Positions 9,071-19,393 of a stretch of 64,000 nucleotides of DNA are shown here, one piece after another. Each line of letters starts with the position of its first letter. The first letter of the stretch is position 1. The stretch comes from Oxyruncus cristatus (lineage: Eukaryota > Chordata > Aves > Passeriformes > Cotingidae). Where the stretch lies: the NCBI GenBank assembly GCA_013399855.1, contig VXAY01002908.1, forward strand, positions 786,280 through 850,279. Direction: 5' to 3'. The position numbers were made by a program, and so were the translations under genes. The notes beneath the pieces are model-generated. The model ran no database searches, was not told the DNA's origin, and saw nothing but the letters and a program-made list of their open reading frames with translations.

Positions 9071-11750
9071 TCACAGAATCACAGAGTATGCTGAGTTGAA
9101 AGGGACCCACAAGGACCATCAAGTCCAACTCCTGGCCCCGCAGAGGACCAACCTCAAGAGTCACACCATGTGCCTGAGAGTATTGTCTTGCTTCTTGAAC
9201 TCTGGCAGGCTTGGTGCTGTGACCACTGCCCTGAGGAGCCTGTTCAGTGCCCTGAGGAGCCAGTTCCAGTGCCCAACCACCCTCTGGATGAAAAAAGTTT
9301 TTTCTAATATCCAACCTAAACCTCCCCTGACACGACCTCAGGCCTTTCCCTCAGGTCTTTCAGTGGTCACCACAGAGAAGAGATCAGTGTCTGCCCCTCC
9401 TCTTCCTCTCACAAGGAAGCTGTAGAGTTCAATGAGGTCTCCCCTCAGTCTCCTCTTCTCCAGGCTGAACAGACTAAGTGACCTCAGCTGCTCCTCATAC
9501 GGCTTCCCCTCAAGGCCCTTCACCATCTTTGTAGCCCTCCTTTGGACACTCTCTAACAGCTTAATATTCTTTCTTATATTGAGGTGCCCAAACCTGCACA
9601 CAATATTCAAGGTGAGGCTGCCCCAGTGCAGAGCAGAGTGGGACAATCCCCTCCCTTGAGTGGCTGGTGATGCTTTGCCTGATGTCCCCCAGGACACAGT
9701 TGTCCCTCCCGGCTGCCAGGGCACTGCTGACTCATATTCAACTTGCCGTCAACCAGGACCCCCAGGTCCCTTTCCATGGCACTGCTTTCCAGCATCTCAT
9801 TCCCCAGTCTGTACATACATTCAGGGTTGCCCCATCCCAGGTGCAGAATCCAGAACTTCCCCTTGTTGAACTTCATGTGGCTGGTGACTGCCCAGTCCTT
9901 GAATTTGTCAAGGTCTCTCTACAGGGCCTCCCTGCCTTCAAGGGAGTCAACAGCTCCTCCCAGTTTTCTGTCATCTGCAGACTTGCTTAAATATCCCTTC
10001 CAGTCCTGCGTCCAAGTGATTTATGAAGATGTTGAAGAGCACAGGGCCTAAGATGGAGCCCTGTGGAACTCCACCAGTGACAGGTCACCAGTCTGATGTT
10101 ACCCCATACAATGTTAGCCTCTGTGTTTGACCCATGAGTCAATTGCTCACCCACCATATGATGTGTTTATCCAGCTGTGTGCTGGACATTTTGTCCAAAA
10201 GGATCCTGCAAGAGATAGTATTGAAAGCTTTACTGAAATCCAGAATGATTACATCAACTGGTTTCCCTTGATGAGCTCAGTGGGTTACCTTGTCATAAAA
10301 GGAAATCAGATTTGATAAGTAGGACTTTCCTCTCATGAATCTGTGCTGGCTGTGACTGATGACTGTGTTGTCTTTCAGCTGTTTTCCAATACCTCCCAGA
10401 ATAATCTTCCCCACAACTTTACTGGGCACTGAAACTGACAGGACTGTAGTTTCTGGGGCCCTCTTTCTTGCCCTTATTGTAAATCAGGACAACATTTGCC
10501 AGCTTCCAGTCAGTGGGGACCTCTCTGCATTCACAGTGCTGCTCAAAAATCTTGGAGAGAGGTTTTGCTATGACATCAGTCATCTCTTTGAAGATTCTGG
10601 GATGAATCCCATCAGGCCTCATAGATTTGTAGGATCCATCTGGAGCAGCAGATCCCAGACAATTTCAGGGTCGACTGGGAGTTGACCATTCTCACAGTAA
10701 TGGTCCTCCAGCTCAGGGCACTGAGATGCCCTTGGTCCATCATCCATACTGAAGACAGAGGTAAAGAAAGAGTTAAACACCTCTGCCTTGTCTCTGACCC
10801 TGTTTGTGAGGTGACCATCCTCATCCTGTAATGGGTCAATGATATTTCTATACTGCCAATTGCCATTAACATATTGGAAAACCCTCTTTTTATTGTCCCC
10901 CACATTTCTAGCCAGCTTCAACTCCCTACAGTACTGAGCAGCATCTCTGAATTCTTCCCATGTCACTTGATCTTGCTTTTACTGCATGTATACTTTCCTT
11001 TTTTGACTTATATGCAAGAGGAGATCCCTGTTCAGCCAAACCAGCCTTCTACCTCACCTGCTTGACTTACAACATTTGGGAATTGCCTGCTCCTGTGCCC
11101 TTAGGATGTCATGTTTAAAAAGTGACCAGAAATTGTGGACCCTGGAATCTGCAAAAACATTTTCCCCGGGGGATCTTACTAATTACTGGAGCAACCTGAA
11201 TTCTGCTCTCCTCATGTCTGGAGCTGAGGTTTTGCTGGAACTTTTCCTCCTGTTAACAGAGATTTTAAGCTTGATCACTTTGTGGCAGTGGCCAAGACAG
11301 GCACCAATCTTCACTTCATTCACGACATTCACTCTGTTGACAAGCAGCAGATGAAGGAGGGCATCTTTCCAAGTCAGCTCCCTTAGGACCTGTCCCATAA
11401 AGTTGTCATCCAGGTTTTTAGGAAACTTCTGCTGATCCAGGTTGTACCAGCTGTGTGACCCCTCCAGTTAATTTCTGGCAAATTGGAGTCCCCCATAAGG
11501 ACAAGGGCAGTTGACTTGGAAATGTCCCCTAGTTCCTCAAACAATAATTTGTTGGCATCATCGTCCTGGCTGGTAGGTCATGGCAGGCTCCCATGATGAC
11601 TTCTGCATTATTTGTTGGCCCCTTGATTCTTACCCAGAGGCTCTCAACTGCACAATTGCCAACTGTGAGCTCCATACATTCTAACCCTTCTATTGCACAC
11701 ATTCAATTATGTTCAAGCACTGTATACAATTTAAGGAGAACAGCCACAGG
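9071..11750 (-). mobile_element. CR1 LINE, 5'-truncated, about 2.7 kb, minus strand
   Basis: Read on the minus strand, this copy runs from part of the ORF2 endonuclease domain (about 11750-11180) through reverse transcriptase (about 10970-9880) to the 3' region at 9071. The plus strand begins TCACAGAATCACAGAG, the reverse complement of a CR1 3' end. ORF2-like translations include VESLWVRIKG-type endonuclease sequence near 11640, a RT segment with VPTDWKLANV near 10520, and C-terminal [19 protein letters not shown] near 9550. Frames switch repeatedly and stops occur, so it encodes no full protein. CR1 elements are non-LTR retrotransposons that insert by target-primed reverse transcription and are usually 5'-truncated, as here. 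The 5' boundary is approximate because the sequence becomes unrecognisable after about 11750. Confidence 0.93.
9338..11750 (-). pseudogene. CR1 ORF2 (endonuclease/reverse transcriptase) remnant
   Basis: The protein-coding part of the CR1 is split into several minus-strand frames: 9338-9724, 9607-9876, 10419-10622, 10612-10905, 10619-10966 and 11183-11398. The order of similarity is endonuclease (GDSNLPEINW-like near 11480), a linker, then the RT fingers and palm. The piece at 10619-10966 carries the linker sequence seen in CR1 before the RT motif PDGIHPRIFKEM (10419-10622). Intact avian CR1 ORF2 is about 900 residues or more. The first part of the endonuclease is missing here, and frameshifts break the rest. 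It is inactive, inferred from the breaks. Confidence 0.85.
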
Positions 11751-12000
11751 TAAATTCTGGAGTTCAGCAAAAATTTATCTTTCTTTTTTTTTTTTTTTTC
11801 AGTTTTCTGTTGATGTTCTTTACAGAAATAAATTTTATTGAAATACTTCGCAACTGCATGCAATCAGAGGTAAGACCTGTTTGTTGGCCTCTCTTACTCT
11901 AGTCATTCCCTCAAGGAAAGGAAAAAGTAATTGTTCCACAGGGACTTTTGTTCTCTATTCTTCTACCTTCTTACAAGATGCAATAGTAAAGAACACTTTT
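11751..12000. other. Spacer with T tract
   Basis: A T run occupies roughly 11784-11799. The rest of the interval separates two CR1 copies and shows nothing recognisable. Confidence 0.6.
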
Positions 12001-12028
12001 TAAGGAACTTACAAGTGTAAGTTCCTTA
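12001..12028. repeat. Near-perfect 28-bp palindrome (13-bp arms, 2-base centre)
   Basis: TAAGGAACTTACA at 12001-12013 is followed by AG and then its exact reverse complement at 12016-12028. TACAAGTGT recurs at about 12044-12052. It lies just upstream of a CR1 fragment. The function is unknown. A cruciform or a replication-slippage product is possible. Confidence 0.85.
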
Positions 12029-12069
12029 CAGCTTTAAGAATCTTACAAGTGTGAATTGATCAAATTTGG

Positions 12070-12246
12070 AGCCTTGAAACAGGCTCTCCAGGGAAGTGGT
12101 GGAGTCACTATCCCTGAAATTGTTCAAAAAATGAGTAGACATGGCATTTCACGATATAGTTTATTGAGCATGATGGTATTTGGTCAAAGGTTGGAACAGA
12201 TAATCTTGGAGGTCTTTTCCAACCTTAATGATTCTATGATTTTATG
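12070..12246 (+). mobile_element. CR1 LINE 3' fragment, plus strand
   Basis: It contains the conserved CR1 3' block GGGAAGTGGTGGAGTCACTA, then TTGGAGGTCTTTTCCAACCT and the tail ATGATTCTATGATTTTATG. It is about 175 bases, strongly 5'-truncated and diverged. Its orientation is opposite to the 9.1-11.8 kb CR1. Confidence 0.88.
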
Positions 12247-13749
12247 AGAAAAGTGTTTGTAGCAAAGTAAGAACTCAACATTATGAGTGGAATTAATTAG
12301 ATTTAACACCAGCCTAGTCAACCTAAGCTCCCTTTGTATCTCTTTATTAGAGAGAAATGGATACTTCTGTAATGTGATTGATCTGATGTCCTTTAGACTG
12401 AGGTGAAACCCGGACCTTTACAGTGGCCAGTTTCTCTCTCTTGGTGACAAGGAAGCTTATGGTAGCTAAATCAGCTATAGAGGTCTTAAACACAGACAGC
12501 AACATTCCATTCAATGAGTTGGCAGTCATGGAAAAGACAAATGAAAATCATAGTAGCTCCACAAATGATTTTCTCAAATAAATACTGTGATTTAAGTTGC
12601 TACCATTCCTAAATGGCCGTTCATGTCACATGACTATCTACTTTAGGATGAGCTGAATGGTGTTTTGCACTTCATTGACTAAATTGCTATTTAGGCTGCA
12701 CTGCCCATCGACCAAAACCAACTTGTTATCTGGGATTGCCTAATGTAATTTCCTATCAGTTTATCTATATCAAGAAAGTTGCAGGATGCAGTTTTCCATT
12801 CATAATACACAGATTAACACAAAAGTAAGAATGAGCTGGAACTCTGAATGTTTTAAATCATTATAAAAGCATCCTACCCTCCTAATGCACTAGCCCTTTA
12901 AAGAACCTTTTCTAGACTTACGAAGTAAAAATATGACTCTTACTTCCCACATACTTAGAATTTTACAGGTTATTGAAATAGCATAAGCTGGAAATAATTG
13001 TGGTCAGCTGGTATAGTGCAATAACTTCATTTTAGTTCATTTCTAGCTGTACTTGTTTATAAAGCATCTTGTTGTTTTAACATCTGTCGCTTTTGAGATG
13101 TAATTATCACTTCAGATCTTCTATTTTGTTTCAAAATATTCTTGAGCAACAGAGGTTATTTGTTTGTCCTCCTTTTTATTCATAGATCTAAGTGATTAAT
13201 AGTAAACCAAATTCTTTTTCACTATCCATCTTCACCTAAGCCAGATCCTCTGGTTGCCCCATTTTGACAGAACAGCAAGATCTGAGTCTTTGTTTCTGCA
13301 GTAAAACTTGCCAGGTGCATTGTCCTGATTTATTCATAAGACTTGGCTTTCTCATTTAAGTAGTTCTACCATACCATCTTTGACAGCATTTACATACAGA
13401 ATTGTTTCTTTATAATGCTAATGCTCACAAAAAAAAAGGATATTAAAATGTTCCTAGTACAAGACATCTTTGCTAATAGAGGTTGCCTGTTGTTCTACAC
13501 TGGCAAATTGTTTTATGACAATAAAATCACTTCTCACAGGAAATGTTTCTAAGATTTCACCTATAACGCATATTTAATGCAAATTCCCCCATCATTAAAT
13601 TAAATTAAATTTGATGGCATTACTGAAAGTTGTGTTGGGTACTTACAGAACGCAAGGGAGAGAGGAGGAGAAGAGAGGGAGAGAGTTGTATGGATTTCTA
13701 TCTAGCACCTATCCTAGAGCCCTAAAAACATCTACCAGGGTCCAGATTT
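12247..13749. other. No gene or repeat recognised
   Basis: A+T-rich unique DNA with only short chance frames. There is a minor AAATT-type repeat near 13597-13612. Confidence 0.55.
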
Positions 13750-14110
13750 CTTGAGAACATGAGGCATTCTTGGAGCGAGCAGGGGTGGTTTAGCTCATCA
13801 TGCCTCATTCCCTTTTCCGTCTACACCATGATGTCTTCTAATTGTTTCTTTAATGACCTCCGTGTTTTTGCCTTAACTATCTTGCCTAGTAAGCCATTCC
13901 ACACATTTATGATTCGCTGCTTGAAAAAAATGCTTCCTGACATCTGTTCTGAATTTGTTTTTCTTTAATTTTCATTTATGCCCTCTCGTTCTATCATCTG
14001 TGTTGGGCTGAAAATAGGAACCCATGTTGACATTTTCTGAACCATTTAAATTTTATGTTCTTTAATTAAAAACTCCTTCTCAACCAGACAGAAGTCTAAC
14101 CTGATGGTAG
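13750..14110 (-). mobile_element. Ancient CR1/L3-like LINE 3' fragment, minus strand (tentative)
   Basis: On the plus strand, AAGCCATTCCACACATTTAT, a CTGCTTGAAAAAAATGCTTC block, TTCATTTATGCCCTCTCGTT and a later AAAAACTCCTTCTC segment keep the order of old amniote CR1/L3 3' regions in reverse complement. The consensus reads as wound-like blocks of 'become-scarce': a short conserved C-terminal coding segment followed by the 3' UTR. It is much more diverged than the other CR1s here. The assignment is from memory of that layout and the limits are approximate. Confidence 0.5.
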
Positions 14111-15965
14111 AGAACATAGGACTGTATGTAAAATAAAATATTACTTTTATAAACATAAAAATTCATTGATGTGTGTTTTTAATATTCCATAGTTCAACTC
14201 ATCAATGTCTCCTAAAGAGAAAATTCCAGCATTTGCTAAGGTTCATTCACAAACACAAATAGGGCATGAAATGCACTAAAAAAGGCCAGGAGTGAAGATT
14301 ATTTTTTTCTGGTTTTGTCTATAACATCTTTTATTTTATGATTGTATTCTTCTTTAGATGTCCTAATCTTAGTCAGATTTTTCACATTAAATAACCAATT
14401 TTCAAAAAATGTTAAACATTTTACCTTTTAAAAATTAGATTTTTATTAAGAGGTATCTCAGTTTGGACTGCCACAGATTGGAATATCCTCACACTCCCTC
14501 TTAAAAGATGGAAATAACTGAGATCTGTCAGTAACTTTAATCACCAGGGTTTTATTGGCAGTAGTATGCCATTCCAGTCTCAAGACCTTGCCACTGTATG
14601 CTTCTCTAAATGGTTGATGCTGTGAATTTATTTAAAATTATGCTTTTCAGTATGTGTTTATTTCATTCTGTTCCCCCCTTCTCTACTTTCTCACTCACTA
14701 CTTTTTTTCCTACTCTTTTGCAAAACAACGACTAAAGTATCAAGATGACCCTAAAACTCTGAAGTTTCAGTCACCACAGACAAAAACAGTAGTAGAATTA
14801 AAAATTATTTTAATTTCAACCATTTCATGTAGCTAATGAACAAATTTCCTTTTAGTCCTTCCACTTGGTATACTCAGGCATCTTTCATGCCATAGGTTAT
14901 GAGGAGTATGGCTTGTTCTTGCCTGGTATTCAAGCAGCTTCCTTGGGAAGGACCAAAACAATAACCCAAACTATAGCTGTGAAAAAATGTAGATGATTAT
15001 AGTCCTTCCCCTGGGACTGAGTTGAATTTTGATACTTCTGAAGGCAATACAATACTAGATAGATTTTTATAGCAAAAATCTCACTACTTAAAAGCATGGC
15101 TATTCTTATTAGGACATTGAATACCAAAGGAAGAGAAGAAAAAACCGTAACAATTATAAAGCTTAAAATAGAATGAGAAATTTTACCACTCTGAATAATT
15201 TTAAATGGAATTTTAGATCCCATGCATTTAAGTAATATTTCTAGATATTTCTGGGAACGTAACTGATTTGTGAGAGAGGAGTCAAGTCCTGTCACCTTCC
15301 TGAGCCTATATGGAGTATTGAAAAGGACCCCTTGTTCTTTCTATGTAGATAGAAGTAGCCCAAAAGGCAAAGGACAAAGCATGTGCTATTTGCCTTAATC
15401 TGAGGGCTGTAGGTGAGAAAAAGGGTAAGCAGCACTAACCCATCCCAACCAATTTACACAATAACCTTTTTCCGCGTTACTTCAGCACCTTTCTGCTTAC
15501 ATCTTATCATCCTTCTGCCAAGTCCTTATTTCCCTTCTTTGTTACCTTCTTACCAATACTCTCTGAGGTTTTCTGCTGATGTTGAAAATGTGTGTTCAGA
15601 TGCAGTCATGTATTATTACCCAAGCAGATAATAGGACCTGGGAGTTCCAGTATGCCCTGTTTCAGTGTCCTATATCCCTGGAACTTTGCAGTTTGTGCTG
15701 CTTTTGGGCCAAGTACCTTGAGTGAGCTTGTATCAATAGAATTCAGAGCAGTTTCAGAAACTTACAAACAAAGGAATGTAGAATCAGTTTAACAGAATGA
15801 CAAGCAATAGCCATCTCAACAATTTTCCAGGGTAATTTGGCTTGTTGCTTATGCCTAAAATTCATTTTGTTAGAGTGACTGATCTTCAGTAGAATTGTGT
15901 AATGAATGGACAGCTAGGTTAATGTCTATGTGCTGTTAGAGGCAGAAGCCAAAAATTCTCTTTAA
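14111..15965. other. No gene recognised
   Basis: A+T-rich DNA. A 121-codon minus-strand frame (14930-15295) is hydrophobic in the middle but has no recognisable family features. It is probably chance, given the long low-G+C run. Confidence 0.5.
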
Positions 15966-16190
15966 TGTCGTCTCATTAGGAAGCCCTCGCGTAAGCATCT
16001 TTCCCGGAATACTGTGAGAATCTGTGCGCCAGAGCTGGTGGGAGGGATCCTCCACCAGCTGCCAAACATGACATTTCTGGACAGGCTGCTGAACCCTCAG
16101 CAGGTGACATCTGTGAAGCAGCCTTTCATCTTCCTGTCTCTCAATGGCTGGGTACCTGCATGGGGCAGGGATCCCAGAGAGGCTCTGTGA
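15966..16190 (+). CDS. Exon-like island, unidentified
   Basis: The plus strand is open for 74 codons between TAA at 15963 and TGA at 16188. Inside it, TCTCATTAG ending at 15979 could act as a 3' splice site and CAG|GTGACA at 16103/16104 as a 5' splice site. These would delimit a 124-base exon (15980-16103). The patch is richer in G+C and CpG than its surroundings, with CpGs at CTCGCG, CCCGG and TGCGCC. The peptide includes RICAPELVGGILHQLPNMTF. The minus strand is also open for 98 codons (15936-16232), so strand choice is uncertain. I recognise no protein family. It could be a coding exon, a noncoding-RNA exon or a chance frame in a conserved noncoding element. Confidence 0.2.
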   Translation, partial: CRLIRKPSRKHLSRNTVRICAPELVGGILHQLPNMTFLDRLLNPQQVTSVKQPFIFLSLNGWVPAWGRDPREAL

Positions 16191-16232
16191 ATGCAGCCTG
16201 TCTCTTTCTCCCAGCTGGGCTTCTGCAGCCAC

Positions 16233-17089
16233 AGGCTGAGGATCTCTGAATTTGAGCTTCCAGTGTCAACATCTGCTCTCAGAGCCTCTTTTGTCCATTT
16301 CTTTCTTTATGTGCTGACAGCTAAACCCCAGTCCAGCCAATATAAACTGTCTGTAATCACCAGAACACAATCTACTGACTGTTTACAGCTTACAAGCAAT
16401 AGGTATATTTTTTCACTTCTGTGGTGTATTTAACTGAGTAGGAGAGTGATTAGCCAGCAGAAAAGACTGAGCAGTTTAGAAATTTTTCAATCACTGTAAA
16501 AAAGGGAAAACTTCAAAGCATGATCTGAGTGACAATTTACTTTAAGATTATAGTAACATCAGAAGCATTTAAAATTTTAAAGCATCGATACACAACTTAC
16601 GGTTTCCTTGAATATACTCTGCTGTTAAATGAACTATTTTCTGAGATGGGAAAAATAACACAAAATGGAAAAAATAGAAAAATGGTTTATTTTTTCTTTT
16701 TCACAAAGCCCCGGAAAAGGCAAACGTTCTTTTCACAAAATTCCAAGTGTTGCTAAATGTAATTTATTCATGACAATTAATGTTATTGCAATGAATACCA
16801 AATGAATTGCTAATCATTGGCCACCCTGTTTTAAAGTGTTACCTATCCATCTGTCTGTTTTGCTAAAGGTACTTTTCACAACATATGTTTCTTTTGGCTC
16901 TTTGAGTGCCATTAGGAAAAGCATAGTCACCCATCAGAAGGACATTCAAATACATAATAACCAGAAAATTGCTTAAGAACATTTCTGTGTCTTGGTTAGA
17001 TACTTCTGGTTTGTTTTTCTTTATGAAGGAGGCAAGATTCTACCTCAGTGCTGGATAAATGTACGTGTGAAGATTATTTCTTTGGCCAA
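16233..17089. other. No gene or repeat recognised
   Basis: A+T-rich DNA without recognisable elements. Confidence 0.55.
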
Positions 17090-17367
17090 ACGATAAGAAT
17101 GTAGTGATAGGGCATGATGGAACGGTCTTAATCTGAAGGAGAGTAGGTTTAGATATTAGGAAAAATTCTTTACTACAAGAGTGGTGAAGCATGGGAACCA
17201 GTTGCCCAAAGAATCTGTGGAATCCTCATCCATGGAGGTGTTCAAGAACAGGTTGGATACAGCTCTGTGTAACATGGTCTAGTGGAAGGTTCCCCGCCCA
17301 TGGCAGGGGGTTTGGAAGTAGATGGTTTAAGGTTCCTTCAAACTCAAACCATTCTATGATTCTATGG
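17090..17367 (+). mobile_element. CR1 LINE 3' fragment, plus strand
   Basis: It starts near GATAGGGCATGATGG and continues with GGTTTAGATATTAGGAAAAA, a TGGAGGTGTTCAAGAACAGG block and ACCATTCTATGATTCTATG. This is the standard order of the CR1 3' region: ORF2 C-terminal end (DIRKNSLLQ-like), 3' UTR, octamer tail. It is about 280 bases and 5'-truncated, with no intact frame. Confidence 0.9.
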
Positions 17368-19253
17368 ATAGGAAACGTAAGATCTGGATACTTCTCTTAC
17401 TTCTGTCACAGGCAACCTGGCCTGCATGATCTCAAGCCTTTCTGAATAGAAACAGAACTTAAGTAAATATTTAGGAGTTGAAATGTCATTCAATTTCAAA
17501 TTGAATTGGGATCCTAAATCATCTTTTACTAAATCAACAACTACCTCTGGGGTTTTCTTGTTTGGTGTTTGTAAAATGAATATCCCAGCAAGCCTTTAAC
17601 TGTGATAACCAGTTTATAGATATTTATAATGCACATTGGGAGCCTCACACTAAAGGAGCTCAGTATCTGCGAGGTATTACCATCTTCATGAAGCTCGTTC
17701 TTCTGACACTGGTGAAACAGTATAATCGCATTTTCTGCCACCATTTATTTTCAGTTGACCAGTGCCAAAGTTTACTAAAATGTATATAACAGCTGATATG
17801 GACATGGCAGTGCTTGATAGGGAGCATTGTGCTATGCACCAAATAGGAGCTGTGCACAGCTGAACACCTGGCCTGGCCTGGCCTGGCGCTGCATCAGGGA
17901 CACTACACCTACACCTTGGCACCTACAGCCTGTCTCAACAGCCACTGAGAGGAACAAGTGAGTTGCAACCTGAGGGGAGATAGAAGCCTGCAAGTTACAC
18001 CTCAGAAGGGCAGCTGTGAGCAGGCTAGGTACAACTAGGTATCTTCACTACAGGAAAATAGTGAGTTTCTCCCTCAATATAGTTTAAAAAACAAGACTAA
18101 ACACCTGGGTGGTGTATGTAATATGAATAGGTGATGGCATGGGACCAGGTTTGTAATCATAACAAATAATTTAGTTTTATGTTATAGCCAGAACATTCAG
18201 AAAGATATTTACAGTTTAAAAAAAAAAAAAAATTGAATATAAGTATTTAGAAATTAATTTAAATTTTAAGGACCTATAAGTACCCACTTGCATATTTAGA
18301 TTCTGAGCACTTCTGAGCAAGCACTGAGACTTTCTCTGTGGGTACAATGCATGGGTGAATCTTGGACAGTATCTTGTGAATACTACAACATCTCAACACA
18401 ACTAATAACAGAATAGTTATACACTTAGCTGCTTAGTTGTAACTCCAGACCATTATAATTAAGAAGAAATTTCCCAGCTAGAACTTAAATGCAATATCAA
18501 TGTTACTCGATCCTGAGAATATTTCTAAAGCACTATAAATGAAAAGCCAAAATAGATCTGATTTCCATCACTCTGAAAAGTAATGACTGCTCACAGTAAA
18601 GCAAGACTGAATAATGCAGAAGGAAACACAACCACTCTCCGGGTGATCATAATGCACTTCATCAGGGGTGTTTGAAGAAAAAACCAAAACAACAAAACAC
18701 AAGGAAGAGCAGTTGATGTCCGTAACTCCAATACTATGGAGAACACAAACATTTAAGGATAGATTACTAATGTTGTCTTCTTTAGCAATTATTTTGTGTA
18801 GGTAGCTAAGAAAAGTGCCATAAACCTTTCCAAATTATATTGGGGAATCAGTTATTAAATACAAATAAATTAATGCCATCCTCCAAAAATATACACACCT
18901 CAGTCCTCTCTAGTACCTCTACTTACATTCAACCACATCTATTCAATCTCACATGTCTATTAAATTTCCAGTTCACAAAATCAATACCCTGGTTTAGCAC
19001 CGTCTCAATGAACAAGTTCTCTGCAGAACACTGACAGTCTTTTGCCTACTGTTCACCAGCATGAAGACAGGGGAACCACATGTTTATGCCTGAAACTCTG
19101 CTTTTCAAAAACTGCCTTCTTAAAATTATATCATCTCCAATTCTTAGAGATTCTTGGAATCAATATACTCTAATTTCTTGAATATTTATCTTTGTAATGC
19201 CAGGTATGCCATTATTTTGTCATTTTGAAGTGCAGAAAATGTACGCAATAACT
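17368..19253. other. No gene recognised; short (CCTGG)n at 17867-17887
   Basis: Mostly unique A+T-rich DNA. A short pentamer tract of about four CCTGG units lies at 17867-17887, and an A run at about 18219-18232. No exon-like island is apparent. Confidence 0.6.
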
Positions 19254-19393
19254 TTAAAAAAAAAACAAAAAACAAAAAACAAAACAAAAACAAAAACAAA
19301 AAAAAAAACACCAAAAAAAAAAAAAAAAAAAAAAAAAAAGCAAAAAACAAACCTGAAAAGAAANAAAAAAAAAAACACCAAAAAAAAAAACAA
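19254..19393. repeat. A-rich low-complexity tract with ambiguous base
   Basis: About 140 bases are almost entirely A with scattered C and G. An N at 19364 marks an unresolved base. Overlapping Phe-rich or Lys-rich frames across it are composition artefacts. The length and exact sequence may be unreliable because such tracts are hard to sequence. Confidence 0.9.

Noticed and set aside
9096..10685. Plus-strand ORFs of 89-109 codons opposite the long CR1
   Set aside because: They are antisense shadows of the CR1 ORF2 on the minus strand.
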